Notes: generated by a model from the letters alone, not told the origin. A DNA stretch of 64,000 bases from Nautilus pompilius (GCA_018389105.1 JACATO010000649.1:682001-746000), one strand, 5' to 3'. Counted from the stretch's first letter, positions 1 through 12,640 are shown. Numbers and translations are program-made.

Positions 1-1790
1 ACTAAAAAATACATTTTCATTTTTGTACTTAACGATGTTAATTATATCTTAGCTAATTTGTAATCATGAACCCTATCGTTAATAACTGAAATCAAGCTTC
101 CCCATTCCAAAGAATCTGTCACTGTCCTCTCACTAAAAATCTCTAATCATTCAGAAACCCCCTGTGGAGACTTCTCTTAAACTTGTAAACTTCCAATTTG
201 GCAGATCATCTGTTTAGAATTCTTCAGTGTATTCCAGATGCTTAAGATGTGGACAAACCAGAGGTTTATACCAAAAGAACTTCTTTATTCAATACTCAGG
301 CTAATTCCTCCTGATATTCTATTTACTTTGTTTGTGGTTGAAATGCATTGCTCTTCACATTTCAGATTTTGTCTAACATTTATCTCTGGATCCTTTTCTG
401 AAACCGCATTTTCCAACTTAGTGTTAAGAATATGATGATGATGATGATGATGATGATTATAATCTTCTTGATTACCTATATGGATAATTTCACATTATTT
501 TTTTTTGGCAATTATTTCAAAATATCTAAAAAGTATTGGTTCACTTCGCAGTAGTAACTCCACCATGTATTTTAGCATCGTCTAAAAGCTCTTTAATATA
601 AATATCTACTTCCTATCATTTACATAGATAACAATCCTCATCATTATGTGCTACCCCTCAATTCTGAAGGGAGTCAACAGCCCTGGATCACCACCCAGGA
701 TCCAAGATATACTAGGAAGAGGCACTTGTGTGTTTGGCTACCAAACAGTAGTAGACGCAAAACTGAACCCTGCAGCATGCCGCCAGGAACCTGTTGATAT
801 GGAGATGATGGTTTAATAAATAACGGTTGTTGCTGGTTGTTTTCCTGGGAGCTCTATCTACAGTAAAGGGGTAACTGCCATACATGCACCTATTCCTTTA
901 ACTTTTTCTATTAGTCTTGAGTGTGTAACTTTAACAAGAGGCTTGACATCCATGCTGAGAATCTACCATCTGTAGACGGGTGGTTTTTAAAGTGTTAAAC
1001 GAAGGAAAAAATACCAAAACTCTGCACAGTGCTGATGGTAAAGTGAGTGACCTATAGCTAAAATACATTTTACACGGCAATATTCATTGAGGGGAGGGGG
1101 TTAAAGAGCAAACAGACAGGCCAGCTGCGTGCGCAGGTGAGAGGGTTAATAAAGTTTATTCTGGTAAAAACTGAAATTCCGCTTGCAATTTTCTGAGAAG
1201 TCCACCACGTTCTAAGACACAAACAATGACGACAGCATCAGCAATAATTCAAAATCTAAAATATATGCAAAAAAAACAACAACAACAAAGAAAGAAAGAA
1301 ATTTAGCAGCAGCTGGTGCTGCGTAGAGAGAGAGAGAGAGAGAGCTGAAGGGAAGAGAAAGAAAAATTAGATTCACAAAGAAAATCCGCTGCTGAGGATT
1401 CAAACAACCGTGATGGAAAATCATCAATCAAAGTCCAATCAAAGATCTTGCAACCATTTGACTCCAATGTTTCATTCTGGCGAATCTTTGTATGCAACAC
1501 GAGTGCAGCAGACATTGGCAGAGAGAGAGAGAGAGAGAGTCCCCCCCCCCTGACTCGTGGAGATTCCATTAAACACAAAACAAAAAACAAAAAAAGGGGG
1601 TCTCATTTAATTTTTGTTTTGTTCCTTTGAAAGGAGCTCTCTGTGGTGGAATGTCAGATTCCTAGCTAACATTTTGTATGAAGGCAGGCAGGTAGGGAGG
1701 AGACGCGCAAAAACCTGGTAAAAGGAATTTGTGTGCAATCCAAAATGAATTAAGATTACAGATCTCCCAGTTGGTATGTAAGTTTTTTTT
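1..1790. other. AT-rich non-coding stretch with short microsatellites
   Basis: No coding segment with convincing splice sites or a family motif was seen. It holds a (GAT)n run at 432-456, (GA)n runs at 1326-1344 and 1521-1539, and a C10 run at 1541-1550. The open frames at 1212-1590 on the minus strand are low-complexity serine/leucine strings made by the GA runs and are not genes. Confidence 0.6.
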
Positions 1791-1794
1791 GCAC

Positions 1795-1851
<57 letters not shown>
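1795..1851. repeat. (AAT)n microsatellite
   Basis: About 19 uninterrupted AAT units. A poly-leucine frame on the minus strand arises from it and is not a gene. Confidence 0.95.
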
Positions 1852-2181
1852 TGTAAAAATGATTATAGGTGATATATAATAGTAATATTAATGGTGGTGA
1901 CAACAAAATTGGTAATTGCAATATGCAATGCAAAAACATATGATGATAATAATAGTAGAAATACATAATAACAGTGATGTAGTATAAGTTTGATAATTAT
2001 GGGAGTATCAATGATATGAAATCAATGGGATGATAATGGTGATGTCACTTAATAATTAGCAAAAACAACAATAAAAGAATAGTTAACTATAAAATTAAAA
2101 ACAACCCTGACAGTAAGTAATGACTGGTCATTTAAACAGGCTATATGTCCCTAACCCTGATGCTGGGAGTAAGGCTATGCT

Positions 2182-2224
2182 GGTGTGTGTGTGTGTGTGT
2201 GTGTGTGCACGTGCGTGTGCGCGT
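2182..2224. repeat. (GT)n microsatellite
   Basis: An uninterrupted GT run of about 13 units, followed by an imperfect GTGC-type extension that includes one CACGTG. Confidence 0.9.
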
Positions 2225-2909
2225 CTCCTTTTCATGGCCCCTGCACTGTTTTATGGATTAGTTATGTTCGGTGAAAGAAACAGTTGTGAAGAGTTATCAC
2301 ACCTCCCTCCCCAACAGGTGGTCAGTAGCAATAAAATGCTTTTTATGGAAGGACGACAGAAGAAAGCTGGGCCAACAACAGTCTGGGCATGGTCACGGGT
2401 GAATGTATCCGGTGGTGAAGTCAAACAGGAGGAGGATAGGAGGGGAGAGGGGAAGTTCTGTTCTCCCAGTAAGAGGGGCAGTGGCTTTAGGCTTTACAGG
2501 AAAAGCCATCTTAGTTGTCTCCCCCTTATCCTGTTGATGCATCAGGAGAGAAAGGCAGTGATGCTGTAAAATCCTCCTTTATGCACACGCAACAACTGGT
2601 ACAAACCGAAGACTAAGAATCAATCTTCTTTTCCATCATCATCAGGGGTGATGAGAGAAGAGGGGGCGGAAGATATTTGTAAACATGGATGACGTTTCTG
2701 AAGAGGAAGACAATGGTGGAAAACTAACAGTGTGAACGAAAACCATTCAAGATCAGTTATGCCGAGTTTTTAACCCATTACCTTGTTACAGCCAGGAGGA
2801 GATAATACGATAATATGCATTATTAGCTTGGCTTTATTTTCAAAGTTATCAATTTTTTTTAAAAAAAGCTTTTGAAATTATTTAAGAAACTATTTAGAAA
2901 ACAAAACAC

Positions 2910-2974
<65 letters not shown>
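2910..2974. repeat. (ATT)n microsatellite
   Basis: A pure ATT run of about 65 bases. On the plus strand it reads as poly-isoleucine inside a spurious frame. Confidence 0.95.
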
Positions 2975-2975
<1 letters not shown>

Positions 2976-3449
2976 AAAAAGAAATTCGTTAAGAATTCCA
3001 TGTTCTAATTTATTTCCAAAAACTTTGTGCCAGCCACCATATAGTAAACAGCCATTAGAAATAAATCTAATTAGTCAGTTATCCCCTTATATCACATCTC
3101 CGGTACAGACTACTTTTCTTAGTGAATTAAAAATTAGAGAACAAACAACACCACAATCTAATTTAGAATGAAAATACACGATTATCTTATTTGCTATCGG
3201 ATTTAGTCAACAATCTAGAAAAAAAAAACAGTTGGCTGACTAGAAAAAGATATCAGCTAAATTAATAAGCATTCAACTAGAGAAGCAACAAGTTGGCTAT
3301 AGAAATAATTAGCTAATTAGAGAGAGACAGTCATCTAATCACAGTCAACTATTGTAAAAAATTAATCAGCTAATTAGAGAAACAGTATTACTTAAAGTCA
3401 GTATTTCATGAGTACAAAAAGGGGCCTAATGAAAACACCACCCTGGCCC

Positions 3450-3480
<31 letters not shown>

Positions 3481-4330
3481 GATATCACACACACATTGGC
3501 AAACCCACAAAACAAGGTAAATAACACACAGTCTTGACATTATGTCCATCAGTCAGAACTTCTCAAGTGCAATCAATCAGGCTATTGCTAAATGCATTCT
3601 AGGGACGTTTTGATACTTTAATTCCCTAACAAATGCCAACAAATTCTAATGTATTCCAGGAATTCACCACTACTGTAACCTAGTGCAAACCCATCGTAGG
3701 TATGAATATCTATGCAATGGAGCCCTTAATGAAAACAGATTTAGAAAGGCACAAAAGTCTCAAATTATTCAACTGAAAACAATTGTGATTTATTTTGCAT
3801 TATATGCTGGCAGTATTGGGGGTCACCCATCAGGAGAATAGTTACTGCTTGGTTCCTAATGGGCATGCACTGTTGGATGGCAATGATGGGCGAAAAAGTT
3901 TCTCTCTCTTTAAATTCTGCAATGGTAATTTTGCCATGTAAAGTAATCCCACCCTTTTTCTTGTCTGTGTGTTTAAAAATGTAAACAAAAATTTCAAATT
4001 AATTCTATAGCAGATAAGTAAAAGAGCGAGTATGTTAACCCTATTCCTGCTTGGGGGCCATGTGCATCCTGTGCATGATTGCTCTTCAGAGCTGAAAGGT
4101 CACACACAATTCTGTCCAAACCCCATTAGTTTCGACTGATCTAAATGGTCATCTGACCATGACATGTAAAATGATGACTGATTGGCTACTTGGTTCTTTG
4201 TCTTTACAGCGGTCCGGGTGAGAAACTATGCTTTCTTGCACTACTCCATCACTGCTTTGAATGCATTTGAATTCAGCTTGAATGGGGTTAAATAAGCATT
4301 TGGGTGCTAACTGGAAAACATACGAAAAAG
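2975..4330. other. AT-rich non-coding stretch
   Basis: Contains a (CT)n-(TA)n compound run at 3451-3480. Between about 3225 and 3400 a degenerate motif like GCTAATTAGAGA recurs at irregular spacing, which suggests an old, decayed tandem repeat. No gene is supported. Confidence 0.5.
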
Positions 4331-4529
4331 AACCGTCCGTCAGTTATAACCATTTGACGAAGTCCAGACAACCAGATGGTTCAAAACAGTCTTAGAACTC
4401 AAGGACACGAAAACTAATGATTTCCTTTTTCCCAATAAATACATTTTTTTTTTTAGAAAATGGATGTTCCAAAACCAACACCATTTTATGTAGGTTTTAG
4501 CTGCTGCTGCTGGTGGTGGAAGAAGAGTC

Positions 4530-4699
4530 AGATTACTTGGACTTGGAACAAAAACCCTAAATCCAGACCCAAACACACAGGATTCCTCCTTCTCTGGTGT
4601 GGTGCTGACAGCTCCTCTGACGAATAACGTGGCGTCACGGTTGAGTGTAGTTGGGGAGTGTTCGTTCGTGAACCCTGGTAAACACCAGGTCCACGACGT
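4530..4699 (-). CDS. possible coding exon, unknown protein
   Basis: On the minus strand, after the acceptor-like TACAG ending at 4700, a frame runs open for about 57 codons to a donor-like CCAA|GTAATC near 4529. It contains several CpG dinucleotides in an AT-rich setting and would give a basic, serine-rich peptide including SGRRGPGVYQGSRTNTPQL. The pyrimidine tract before the acceptor is good. Its phase does not join cleanly to the candidate exon at 6371-6548 unless that exon ends at an internal weak donor, so it is not placed in the same gene model. No family is recognised, and this may be a chance open frame. Confidence 0.15.
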
Positions 4700-5639
4700 C
4701 CACTCTTGGGCAGCTGTACTTGAGTTCAAACAAAACTAAAAGTGCCAAAACGACAACAGTAAAACAATTAAACAAAATCACTACAAAAGTCAAAATGTTT
4801 TACGTACTTCTGAGTGGTGTTCAAATGAGCTTGAGATTAAAAAAATAATTAAAAAAATAGGGTCGTATTAATTGTGTCTGGCCACGTTCCAGTTGGACAT
4901 TGCTTGTGTAGTAGCATCATTAGACAGCTGCTCATGAAGGAGGCTCCAAATCAGGGGGTTTTGTTACAGTTCAGTGCAGGGGGGGGGAAATTACTGCAAG
5001 TAAATACAAATTTTGTTTACTGAACAAATGACGAACGGTTCCGAATGTGCACTGCTGCTGCCACCCGCAGGAAAAAGTGTCAAGTGCATTTTAGAAGCAA
5101 CGAACTTCCCCTAGGGGTTCTGTACCATCACAGTTATTTACACAGGGCAGAAAGTCCTCCAACTTGTACGAAGCACCCTGTTCTTTCAAAATCAACTATC
5201 CAACACTGTTTTAAAAATGTATTGATTGGCACTGCAACAAACTACTGACTGGATTAGCCAGACTGTTCCCTTCTTCTACCAAAAAAAAATATAAAAACAT
5301 GATGCTTGTAGTGGTATAGATTATGGCTCCTTTAAGATCCCAAAAGGCTGATATAACAAATGAGACTTGGCTACTTATTTATTATCTCTTGAAATTACAA
5401 ACATCCTTCACCACGTGATCTTCTTTATGCAAGACTATGAAGTTTAATGTGTACTAACCGCTTAGTGAAATTGAGACCCTTAGTTCCCAAATCATGTCCT
5501 TTGGTGAACGCCCTTAAAATCCCTTTTTGACCATCAGAAACCCCTAAGCATTGAGTTGACAATGAATACACGTGTAGTAATCAGCAAATAAAGCATCATC
5601 CACCAAAAGAAAGCCTTTGGTCAAGCGAAGAAAATCAAG

Positions 5640-5910
5640 GTGTGAGGGTTATCTACAAGCCCCAAATGCAGAAAGACCTTACTAGAACCCTTCAATTTTT
5701 TAGAAGTGGGAAGAAACTGGAGCATCTTTGGCGTATGTGTGTGTGTGTGTGTGTGGCGGGGAGGAGGGAGGCTGCATGTCCTGACCAATGAAGAGCAGAA
5801 TAATAATGCCGGGGAGATACAGCAAATCTGGCGAGTTTGGATCAGGATGCGAACTTGGGACTTCGACTTTAGCAGCCTAACCACCGAAACACTGCAATGC
5901 CCCAGTGTTC
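5640..5910 (-). mobile_element. tRNA-derived SINE, family C, copy 1 (divergent)
   Basis: Read on the minus strand, a tRNA-like head has an A-box-like segment at 5875-5890 and a B-box-like AAGTTCGCATCC at 5845-5856. The body downstream has a TCTAAAA...GAAGGGTTCT motif (5686-5707). The elements at 43.6 kb and 62.9-63.2 kb have the same order of head and body motif, so the three are old copies of one family. A (GT)n run at 5735-5754 has grown inside it. It would be transcribed by RNA polymerase III and moved by a LINE partner. Exact ends are uncertain. Confidence 0.65.
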
Positions 5911-6116
5911 GAGCAGAGATCTCAGGCAGTCAAGGAAAGCTAACTCTGACTGACCCGTGCAAGGCCCCCACAGTTTATTATAGAAGTAAGCTACCACAAA
6001 GAAGCATGGTTGGGTTTCTTTGCATCAGTAGAGCGAACATTCTCGAATAAAAAGCTATACCTTCTCGTAATGAAAAGGGTTAAGATGAACTGAAAGTAAT
6101 TTTTAAAGATAAGAAC

Positions 6117-6139
6117 TAATAATAATAATAATAATAATA

Positions 6140-6172
<33 letters not shown>
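6117..6172. repeat. (AAT)n microsatellite with one interruption
   Basis: AAT units on both sides of a single ATA break. It gives isoleucine/leucine strings on the minus strand that are not coding. Confidence 0.93.
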
Positions 6173-6173
<1 letters not shown>

Positions 6174-6370
6174 CAAAGGAACCCGGTGCACTCCAGGGTT
6201 TACTAATCATCGACGAAATAAATTTTTTCCCAACCACGTTTACATGGTAACAGCATCTTAATGAATCTATTTAGATGCAAAGTGAGGGCAATTGACAGCA
6301 GTGCCGAGCAGCCCAATGCAATGTGCTGTTACCCTGTGCGCTGCCGCCGAAGCACAAAGTGTCAAATGGC

Positions 6371-6548
6371 TTATTTCCAAAATTCTTTCCTTGAGAAATA
6401 TGCAATGAAAACCACTCTCCCCTCGGAAGTGCAGGTGAAGATGTCCTCTTCGGGGATGATCAGAGCTTTCCGCCCCTTGTTTTTTACTATTGCAGACACC
6501 AGTGTGGGGACTGGGTTTTTTACCCCGCTATCTTGCACCCAGGAAACA
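6371..6548 (-). CDS. candidate terminal exon (exon D) of an unknown minus-strand gene
   Basis: Begins after an acceptor TTTTTATTTAG|T and reads 58 codons to a TAA stop. The segment includes KGRKALIIPEEDIFTCTSEG and ends RVVFIAYFSRKEFWK. It is richer in GC and CpG than its surroundings. It starts with one base of a split codon, which matches the two bases left by the donor of candidate exon C at 9122. No domain is recognised and no clear AATAAA signal follows closely. The opposite strand is also open here for about 106 codons, which weakens the case. Confidence 0.27.
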
Positions 6549-6839
6549 CTAAATAAAAACATCCTTTGTTTTGTTAACTAATCGCTGTATCGGCAGATGC
6601 AGACTCCTTCCCACCTTTCTGTCAGCAACCCCTCCCCACCTGCTCAAAAAAAGGTGAGGTGATAGGAGTATAGTACTTGCCGCCTGGTGTCCTTCCAAGT
6701 TGGCAGTGCGGATGAAGTACAATGCTAGGTGGGCGAGCATCAAACATTCTGAACGCAACACTAGATGCGTTGTCAGAAGAAATATCTTTGCTGTCGGAGA
6801 TAATAAAAAAAACCCAAGAACTTAAGGAGAATAAGAAAT

Positions 6840-6991
6840 GAGAGAGAGAGAGAGATAGATGGTGAGAGAGAGAGAGATAGATGGTGAGAGAGAGAGAGAT
6901 AGATGGTGAGAGAGAGAGAGATAGATGGTGAGAGAGAGAGAGAGATGGTGAGAGAGAGAGAGATAGATGGTGAGTGAGAGAGAGAGAGATA

Positions 6992-7023
<32 letters not shown>

Positions 7024-7130
7024 TAGATGGTGAGAGAGAGAGAGATAGATGGTGAGAGAGAGAGAGATAGATGGTGAGAGAGAGAGAGAGAGATGGTGAG
7101 AGAGAGAGACACTGAAAAGATAAAGAGACA

Positions 7131-7196
<66 letters not shown>
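6840..7196. repeat. GA-rich minisatellite with GATAGATGGT spacers
   Basis: Runs of (GA)5-7 alternate with GATAGATGGT to make a composite unit of about 22 bases, repeated around a dozen times with length changes, then a pure (GA)n tract at 7134-7194. Both minus-strand frames across it are serine/leucine strings and are not genes. The long purine strand has mirror symmetry of the kind that can form triplex DNA. Confidence 0.93.
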
Positions 7197-7198
<2 letters not shown>

Positions 7199-9100
7199 CC
7201 CCACCAAAAAAAATCTCCATTTCTGGTTAGTTTTCAAATTAGTCAGCTAACTCTTGTCATTCAGGTCATAGCTGGCCCCTAAAAGTCCATACAATGCATT
7301 AACTAGAGAAAAAAAAACAAAGTATTAACCCTTGGCCACTCTACAAATGCATCTTTTAAACCACTATTCACACCCCCGGTAGATTACTGAGTGAGTAGCT
7401 GGCATCTCTTGTTTAGGATGTTTTGTTAATTTCTGCATCTCTGCAACACCTGAGCTAGCATGTGCGATAAAGGTCAGTCTTCCCCATTTTAGGGGTGAGC
7501 TATAATTAATTCATTAAATGAAATTTTAAATTTCCAATATGAATTATGCTCATGCTATTGATAAGATCCAAAAAAAAAAAACAAAATCAAGTCAAGCACA
7601 GAGCCACAGGCCAGAGGTTTAACATCACCCCCCCCAGATATAACAGTAACAAAAATCTGCCCTCAAATTATAGGTGGACGCCGTACAGGTGAACACTTCT
7701 TCCTTAATGTCTGATCCTTCTAACGGAGTCGCACTTGTCGTCGTGAAGTGTAAGGTCTTTTCGGAAACCACGGACCTGCACCTCGTCATTAACGATCAAA
7801 ACAATGACGTCACTTCCCATGTGGCTCTCTCTCTCTCTCTCCATCTCTCTCTCCAGCTCTCTCTCTCTTCGAGCTGAAGGCATTTTCAGTAAGCATGTAT
7901 TTGATTAAATTCTTGCATTTTTTTGATGTCAGCCATTTCCCCATTAAGTGGAAGACTAGTGGTTAGGGCTTCAGTATTCAATACAGTAAAATAACATTAT
8001 TATGCAAATTCAGCAAGTTAAATTTAAATCTATCATGTAAAATTTTTAAAAAAATGTAATGAGTTGCAAAACTTTTGCACTGAAGGATAGTTCAGATTGA
8101 TGTGATTTATAGTGTAGGCAACAGATACTAATTTACATACTGAGGATATATAGAGAGTGGCCAGTTTATGTAACTTATCGACAAACATCAGGCTAATGTT
8201 ACATGTTAGAAACAAACTGTTCCTATAGATTTTTTGAAAATGGTTTGATATTATATGCATTGAAAATTACTATATGATGTATGGGTCTTTCTAGATAGAA
8301 GATGGTGAGGTATGCAGATCTTATGCTATTTTTCAGTTTTACCCGAAGACCCTAATTATCAGTTTTACTATGCGCTTTTAGCACTATAATTTTGCAACAT
8401 GCTCCTGGGTAAATGGGTCAATGGCTAAAAACCTGGAAAACATGAGAATTGGCATTTGTGGGCTAAAATGATATTTTTAAGTACAGATCTATTAGAGAGA
8501 GAGAGAGCGAAAAGAAGAAGACTAAAGGGACAGAGTAGAACAGAGAAGGAAGGGAAAAATAATTCAAAGTGAAGCTAATATTTCAGAATTGTAATTTATT
8601 TTATATATTAACATCTGCATGAATCTTTTTATCGTTACAAGAAATATGATTTATTGAAGCCCACATGACTTTAGCATACACTATGACTAATTAAGATTTG
8701 GTTTTAATGCCAACATAACTGATTACACATCATCGACTAGATGTAATAAAGAATTACGTGTTCTAATATCAATCCTTCGGAGACCACCAGCATGTGTTTC
8801 TGAACTCTTTTGAAGTGAGAAAAGCAAAAATCATTGACATCAAAACCCATAAAACTCACCGTATTGCACAACTATGACAAAAACAAAGTCGTATGCGATC
8901 ATCTTAATAGGAGAGCTACGGCATCACTCATAAACCATTTTTGAATGTTGAAAGTTTGAATTAATGAAAATTCCCATGAAATTAATAATACAGGCGAGTT
9001 TGTGCAAAAGCTGCTTTTTCTTTCCCCACTTTCACTGTAAATCTAATTAAAAGACTTTAGTTTTCCATTAATAGATCCACGCGCATCAATCGGGTTGGCC
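7197..9100. other. AT-rich non-coding stretch with one GC-richer patch
   Basis: Mostly AT-rich. At 7674-7820 a CpG-bearing patch follows an AG acceptor-like site and is open on the plus strand for about 48 codons before it enters a (CT)n run (7828-7871). It contains a perfect TGACGTCA at 7805-7812. It could be an exon or a regulatory element, and the evidence does not decide. Confidence 0.4.
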
Positions 9101-9121
9101 CAGTATTGTAAACATACTTAC

Positions 9122-9217
9122 CAGGGGATGTTCAAATGGTACAGCATCAGCATAATAGTATCTGGATGGGAGTCCATCCAAACGTCCGTGCATGCAGCAT
9201 TATATAAGCTAAAGTTT
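9122..9217 (-). CDS. candidate internal exon (exon C) of an unknown minus-strand gene
   Basis: Reads 31 codons between an acceptor-like CAGATAG|A and a strong donor CCCTG|GTAAGT. The peptide includes TDVWMDSHPDTIMLMLYHL. Length is 96 bases, a multiple of three, entering and leaving in phase 2. The intron to exon B would be only 64 bases, short for an animal, and its pyrimidine tract is weak. No family is recognised. Confidence 0.25.
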
Positions 9218-9281
9218 CTATCTGGGATTGTTACACACCCAATAATCTTCTTCATCGTTTTTGTTAATTGTTAAGCTTTAC

Positions 9282-9554
9282 TCTCTCATGTTCAACTGGT
9301 GTCCAGGTGGCTCAATACTAGCTGGCGGATTCGCTTGGAGAAATATGCTGATGTCTTTGTTCCAAATTAAAGTGTCAGATATAAAGGAAGGCACCTGAAC
9401 AGAATCATCGTAACTGTATCCAGTTGGATTCCATCCGAACATCCCTAGTACATATTCATTTTTCTTGCTATTCTTTATCAGCTGGACTAGTTCTAGCAGG
9501 TGTACCCCTAACCTTGGCATCCTGCTCTTATCTGCTTGGCTTAGGAAACTGACA
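9282..9554 (-). CDS. candidate internal exon (exon B) of an unknown minus-strand gene
   Basis: Follows a good acceptor (pyrimidine-rich CCTCTCCCTCTAG|T) and is open for 90 codons to a donor-like AGAGA|GTAAAG. The peptide includes SRMPRLGVHLLELVQLIK and SFISDTLIWNKDISIFLQ, alternating charged and hydrophobic residues as in a folded domain rather than low-complexity sequence. The 273-base length keeps phase 2 on both sides. It joins in frame to exon A (16369) upstream and exon C (9217) downstream. The fold and function are not recognised. A run-on TAG/TAA-interrupted continuation past the donor also has coding-like character, so the donor choice is uncertain. Confidence 0.33.
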
Positions 9555-10080
9555 CTAGAGGGAGAGGCAGGGAGGGGATGTGCTGCCTCTGGTGGGTAAA
9601 TGCTGTGTGCATAATAAAAAATTTTACCATACAGGGGAATTTTGAATTTAAGTGAACATTTCCATACAAGTTCTTACCTAGCTGTTTTGTGGGACAGCGA
9701 AGCTGGTTGTGTGATAATAGAAAGCCAAAGAGAAGTCAGAAGGTAGAGCCTCCTTCCTTACCACCCTCCCCCAGGATGATATAGAGGGGGTGAGGTGCTC
9801 AATAAACAACGTGGTGCGCAATGGAGCAAGGTGACTGAGAACAACTTGAGGAAGTGAGCCCTACTTATCCCAGAGTAGAGAGGACAACATTTTAAGCGAC
9901 TACACCAAGGCCCAGCGATCAAGGGGGAGAGAGGGAGAGAGAGGTAAGGCTGGCACAGCAATAGCAATCCCTTCCCCTAAGCAGGATCCCCTCTTTTTGG
10001 GGGTTGTTGTTTTTTTTTTAGGGTGGGGGGGGGAAACACCCTGAGAAATGGCCACTCTTCACTGACAACAGCAGCAGCAG

Positions 10081-10423
10081 CCGGCCCGGTGGGGCAGGTG
10101 GTAGCGGGTTAGCTCCGTAAGGGGACCGTTGCTCCTGTGCTGGGTTCGATCCCAGGCTGGGGTCGGAGGAGAGTTGTCGCTGATGATCGCCGTAGCGTGA
10201 AACAGCTGTACGACATCTCCTTGGTGTCCGACGTGAGAGAGACCTCCCGGGTCCTTGGGGCCCACGGTGTCGGGGGACCGGGCCGTTTGTCGGCTCGACG
10301 AACATCTCTCAGTAACGAGGAGGACTCGACAGAGAACAGGCCACTTGTCTTTACGGGATGCGATGCCATTGCAAGAGCCTCGTTCGGAAGTCCAACTCGC
10401 TCAACAACAACAACAACAACAAC
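10081..10423 (+). mobile_element. tRNA-derived SINE with (CAA)n tail, GC-rich
   Basis: The head has an A-box-like GGTGGTAGCGGGTT (10097-10110) and a perfect B box GGTTCGATCCC (10143-10153). A body of about 240 bases follows, then a (CAA)n tail at 10401-10423. This is the usual layout of a SINE copied by a LINE reverse transcriptase. The element is much richer in GC and CpG than the DNA around it, and many CpG sites remain, which suggests a fairly recent insertion. Frames on both strands here are by-products of the element. The insertion sits among CAG/CAA-type repeats, so target-site duplications cannot be read safely. The body domain was not matched to a named SINE superfamily. Confidence 0.85.
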
Positions 10424-11432
10424 AGCACCAGCAGCAACAATGGTGCTACTGCACTGGGATTGTCCGCCGGCCCCTTCGCATGTTCCTGCATCTGCAAACA
10501 CGTGTTTCCAATCTTGGCGGGGTTGGGAGAGATGGGAGTGGGGGGGGCAGCAAATCAGGCAGACACAAAGCTGGTGGATGTTTTCATCGCAGTGTAGACT
10601 TCCCATCGCTGTCCCCAGTCTCCCTCTCTCTAGATACTCCTCTGGCAGTGAGCAGACTACGCCACCCCCCTAGCGCAAAACAAGCTTAGGAACCTGTACC
10701 CACCCAGAACTTGAGAATTAAAATCGGAAAACCTCAATTGTAATAAAGGGAACTTGGAGCCACAGTTCAACTATAGGGATAATCTCCCTGCCACCATCAG
10801 CATCCAATTTGCGGAAGTATAAGCACAGGGAAAAGGAAGCAAATCCAACCCAATTCTTCTTTTTGATACATTTAAGACAAATCACAAATCGATGTTACAG
10901 GAACTTTTGTTCTTTTGACTTTGAAAATCATTTAAGTTTTATAACAGTTACATACCTTCTCTACAGGTATTCACTGGTTTCGTTTCCATTCTAGCAAGCA
11001 AAATTTATTTCAATTTGATAAACAAAACTAAATAATAGGTTTCAAATAAATGTTGCTAATATTAACTGCATGGATGTTTTATAAAGGTATTTGTTGTTAA
11101 TGAAGCTAATTATTAACACCTACTTTATTTCATCATTTTAAAACTTACCTGGAATAATAACAAGTCTTGAAAGTTAAAGGTATGATGAAAGATGCTCTTA
11201 GTTCAGGTGAAAGTTTTAAAAGATGCTTATGTAGTAACCTACTGTATAAGTTGAAACTAGACAAACTTTTTCAAGAAGAAACACATGAAATAAAGGTGCA
11301 AATTATCCTTAATTAATGTTGAAGGTAGGTGAGACCAAATTAGTTTAAAGATATCACCTGTGTTTTCATGTTTGTTTGCTTTTCAAATAAGACAAAACAA
11401 ACAAGGACCTGGAAATTAATAGGATTGTCTTG

Positions 11433-11463
<31 letters not shown>

Positions 11464-12640
11464 TGGGCAAAACAGAGGAGGAGGGAGATGGACTGAGAGA
11501 CAGAGAAAGAGCAAACTGATAAAATGGCTGTTAACAAAGGGGAGGTTATTAGGGTAGGTAACTTTTGAAGGTGTGTTTAACAAAATAAATGAGGAAAATT
11601 CCATTAAAATAAAAGAATCGCCTAACATTGTCAGCAACGTCAACACACATGAAAAAGACAGAGACAGACAGACAGACAGCTGGAACGTTTCAGAGAAAAC
11701 CTCATTCGTTTCCTATCAAACAAACTCCCAATCAGAACAGTTGTCAATGTTGAAAAAAGATGATTGAATTAATAGAACTGATAGAAAACAATCGTTCATG
11801 GAGGGATTGAGATAGATTTTTAAATAAATAAATATTCAATAACTTGCAGTTAGGAATTGTTAACCGTTTATCCTTAACAGAATCCAATAAAAATTCACAA
11901 ACTGGATGCAAAGCTAAATTATTCCAGAAATCCAAATGCTCCCTCCCCGACAGATGCTAAGTGCTACGTTTTCTTATACTGTACAGTTCCGCTTGCAGCC
12001 ACTTAAGACAGATATTTTGCAAAATATAGACCATTACACACCTGTCAGTAAATGGTGATTCAGTCCTTGAATGAAAACCTTATTACCTTTGGGAATCAGT
12101 GCTTTGTTTTCTATTTTATCTAAATTAAACCATCTGTTCTGTTGATATGCTAAATATGCTACACACACAATTTTAGCTTTTAGGAATAAATGTATGTACT
12201 TTAAAGGCAAAGTTGTTAGTTTTGGGTTATATTATGTATATGGAACCTGCTATGAAATCATATCTATGGTGAATTCACAAGCCATACATACAAAAAGACT
12301 TTGTACATAATGTTCAAAGTCAGTGTAAAGTCTTGAGATTTTCCACGTTATTCTGATAATTTCTATCACATTAAAAGCAGGAAAAACGTGTGAAAGTTTT
12401 CTTTGTACTCAAAACACTGAGGCCAGCAGTTCTATCTCCATACCCAGGGCCTTCTCTTGTAACAGGAGTACCCAGTTCCCTGGACCTTTAACCGTGTCCA
12501 CATGTGGCACTTTATCAGATGATCACTCAATCGGTACCCATAAGTTACGTGGAGCAGTTTCAGATCTGTTGTCAATGTTTTAGTCAAACTCGTACCTTAG
12601 CTGTTACTTCTACTGCATAAAATATCTGGATGTAATCAGA
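10424..12640. other. non-coding stretch
   Basis: GC-richer up to about 10690, including CAAACACGTGTTTCC near 10498, then AT-rich with a (GA)n run at 11443-11462. Small open frames on both strands lack splice support. Nothing else is seen. Confidence 0.5.

Noticed and set aside
6773-7237. 154-codon serine/leucine frame on the minus strand
   Set aside because: It is the translation of a GA/CT repeat. Both other open frames over the same repeat look alike.
9122-9480. Apparent duplicated exon: two segments about 200 bases apart share GTTYGGATGGA and following bases
   Set aside because: The match needs a one-base gap that puts the two in different frames, and the second would meet an immediate upstream stop. 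It is better read as chance similarity.
10083-10165. Possible tRNA gene
   Set aside because: The boxes are good, but the stems do not pair as a tRNA and the sequence continues into a SINE body and CAA tail.
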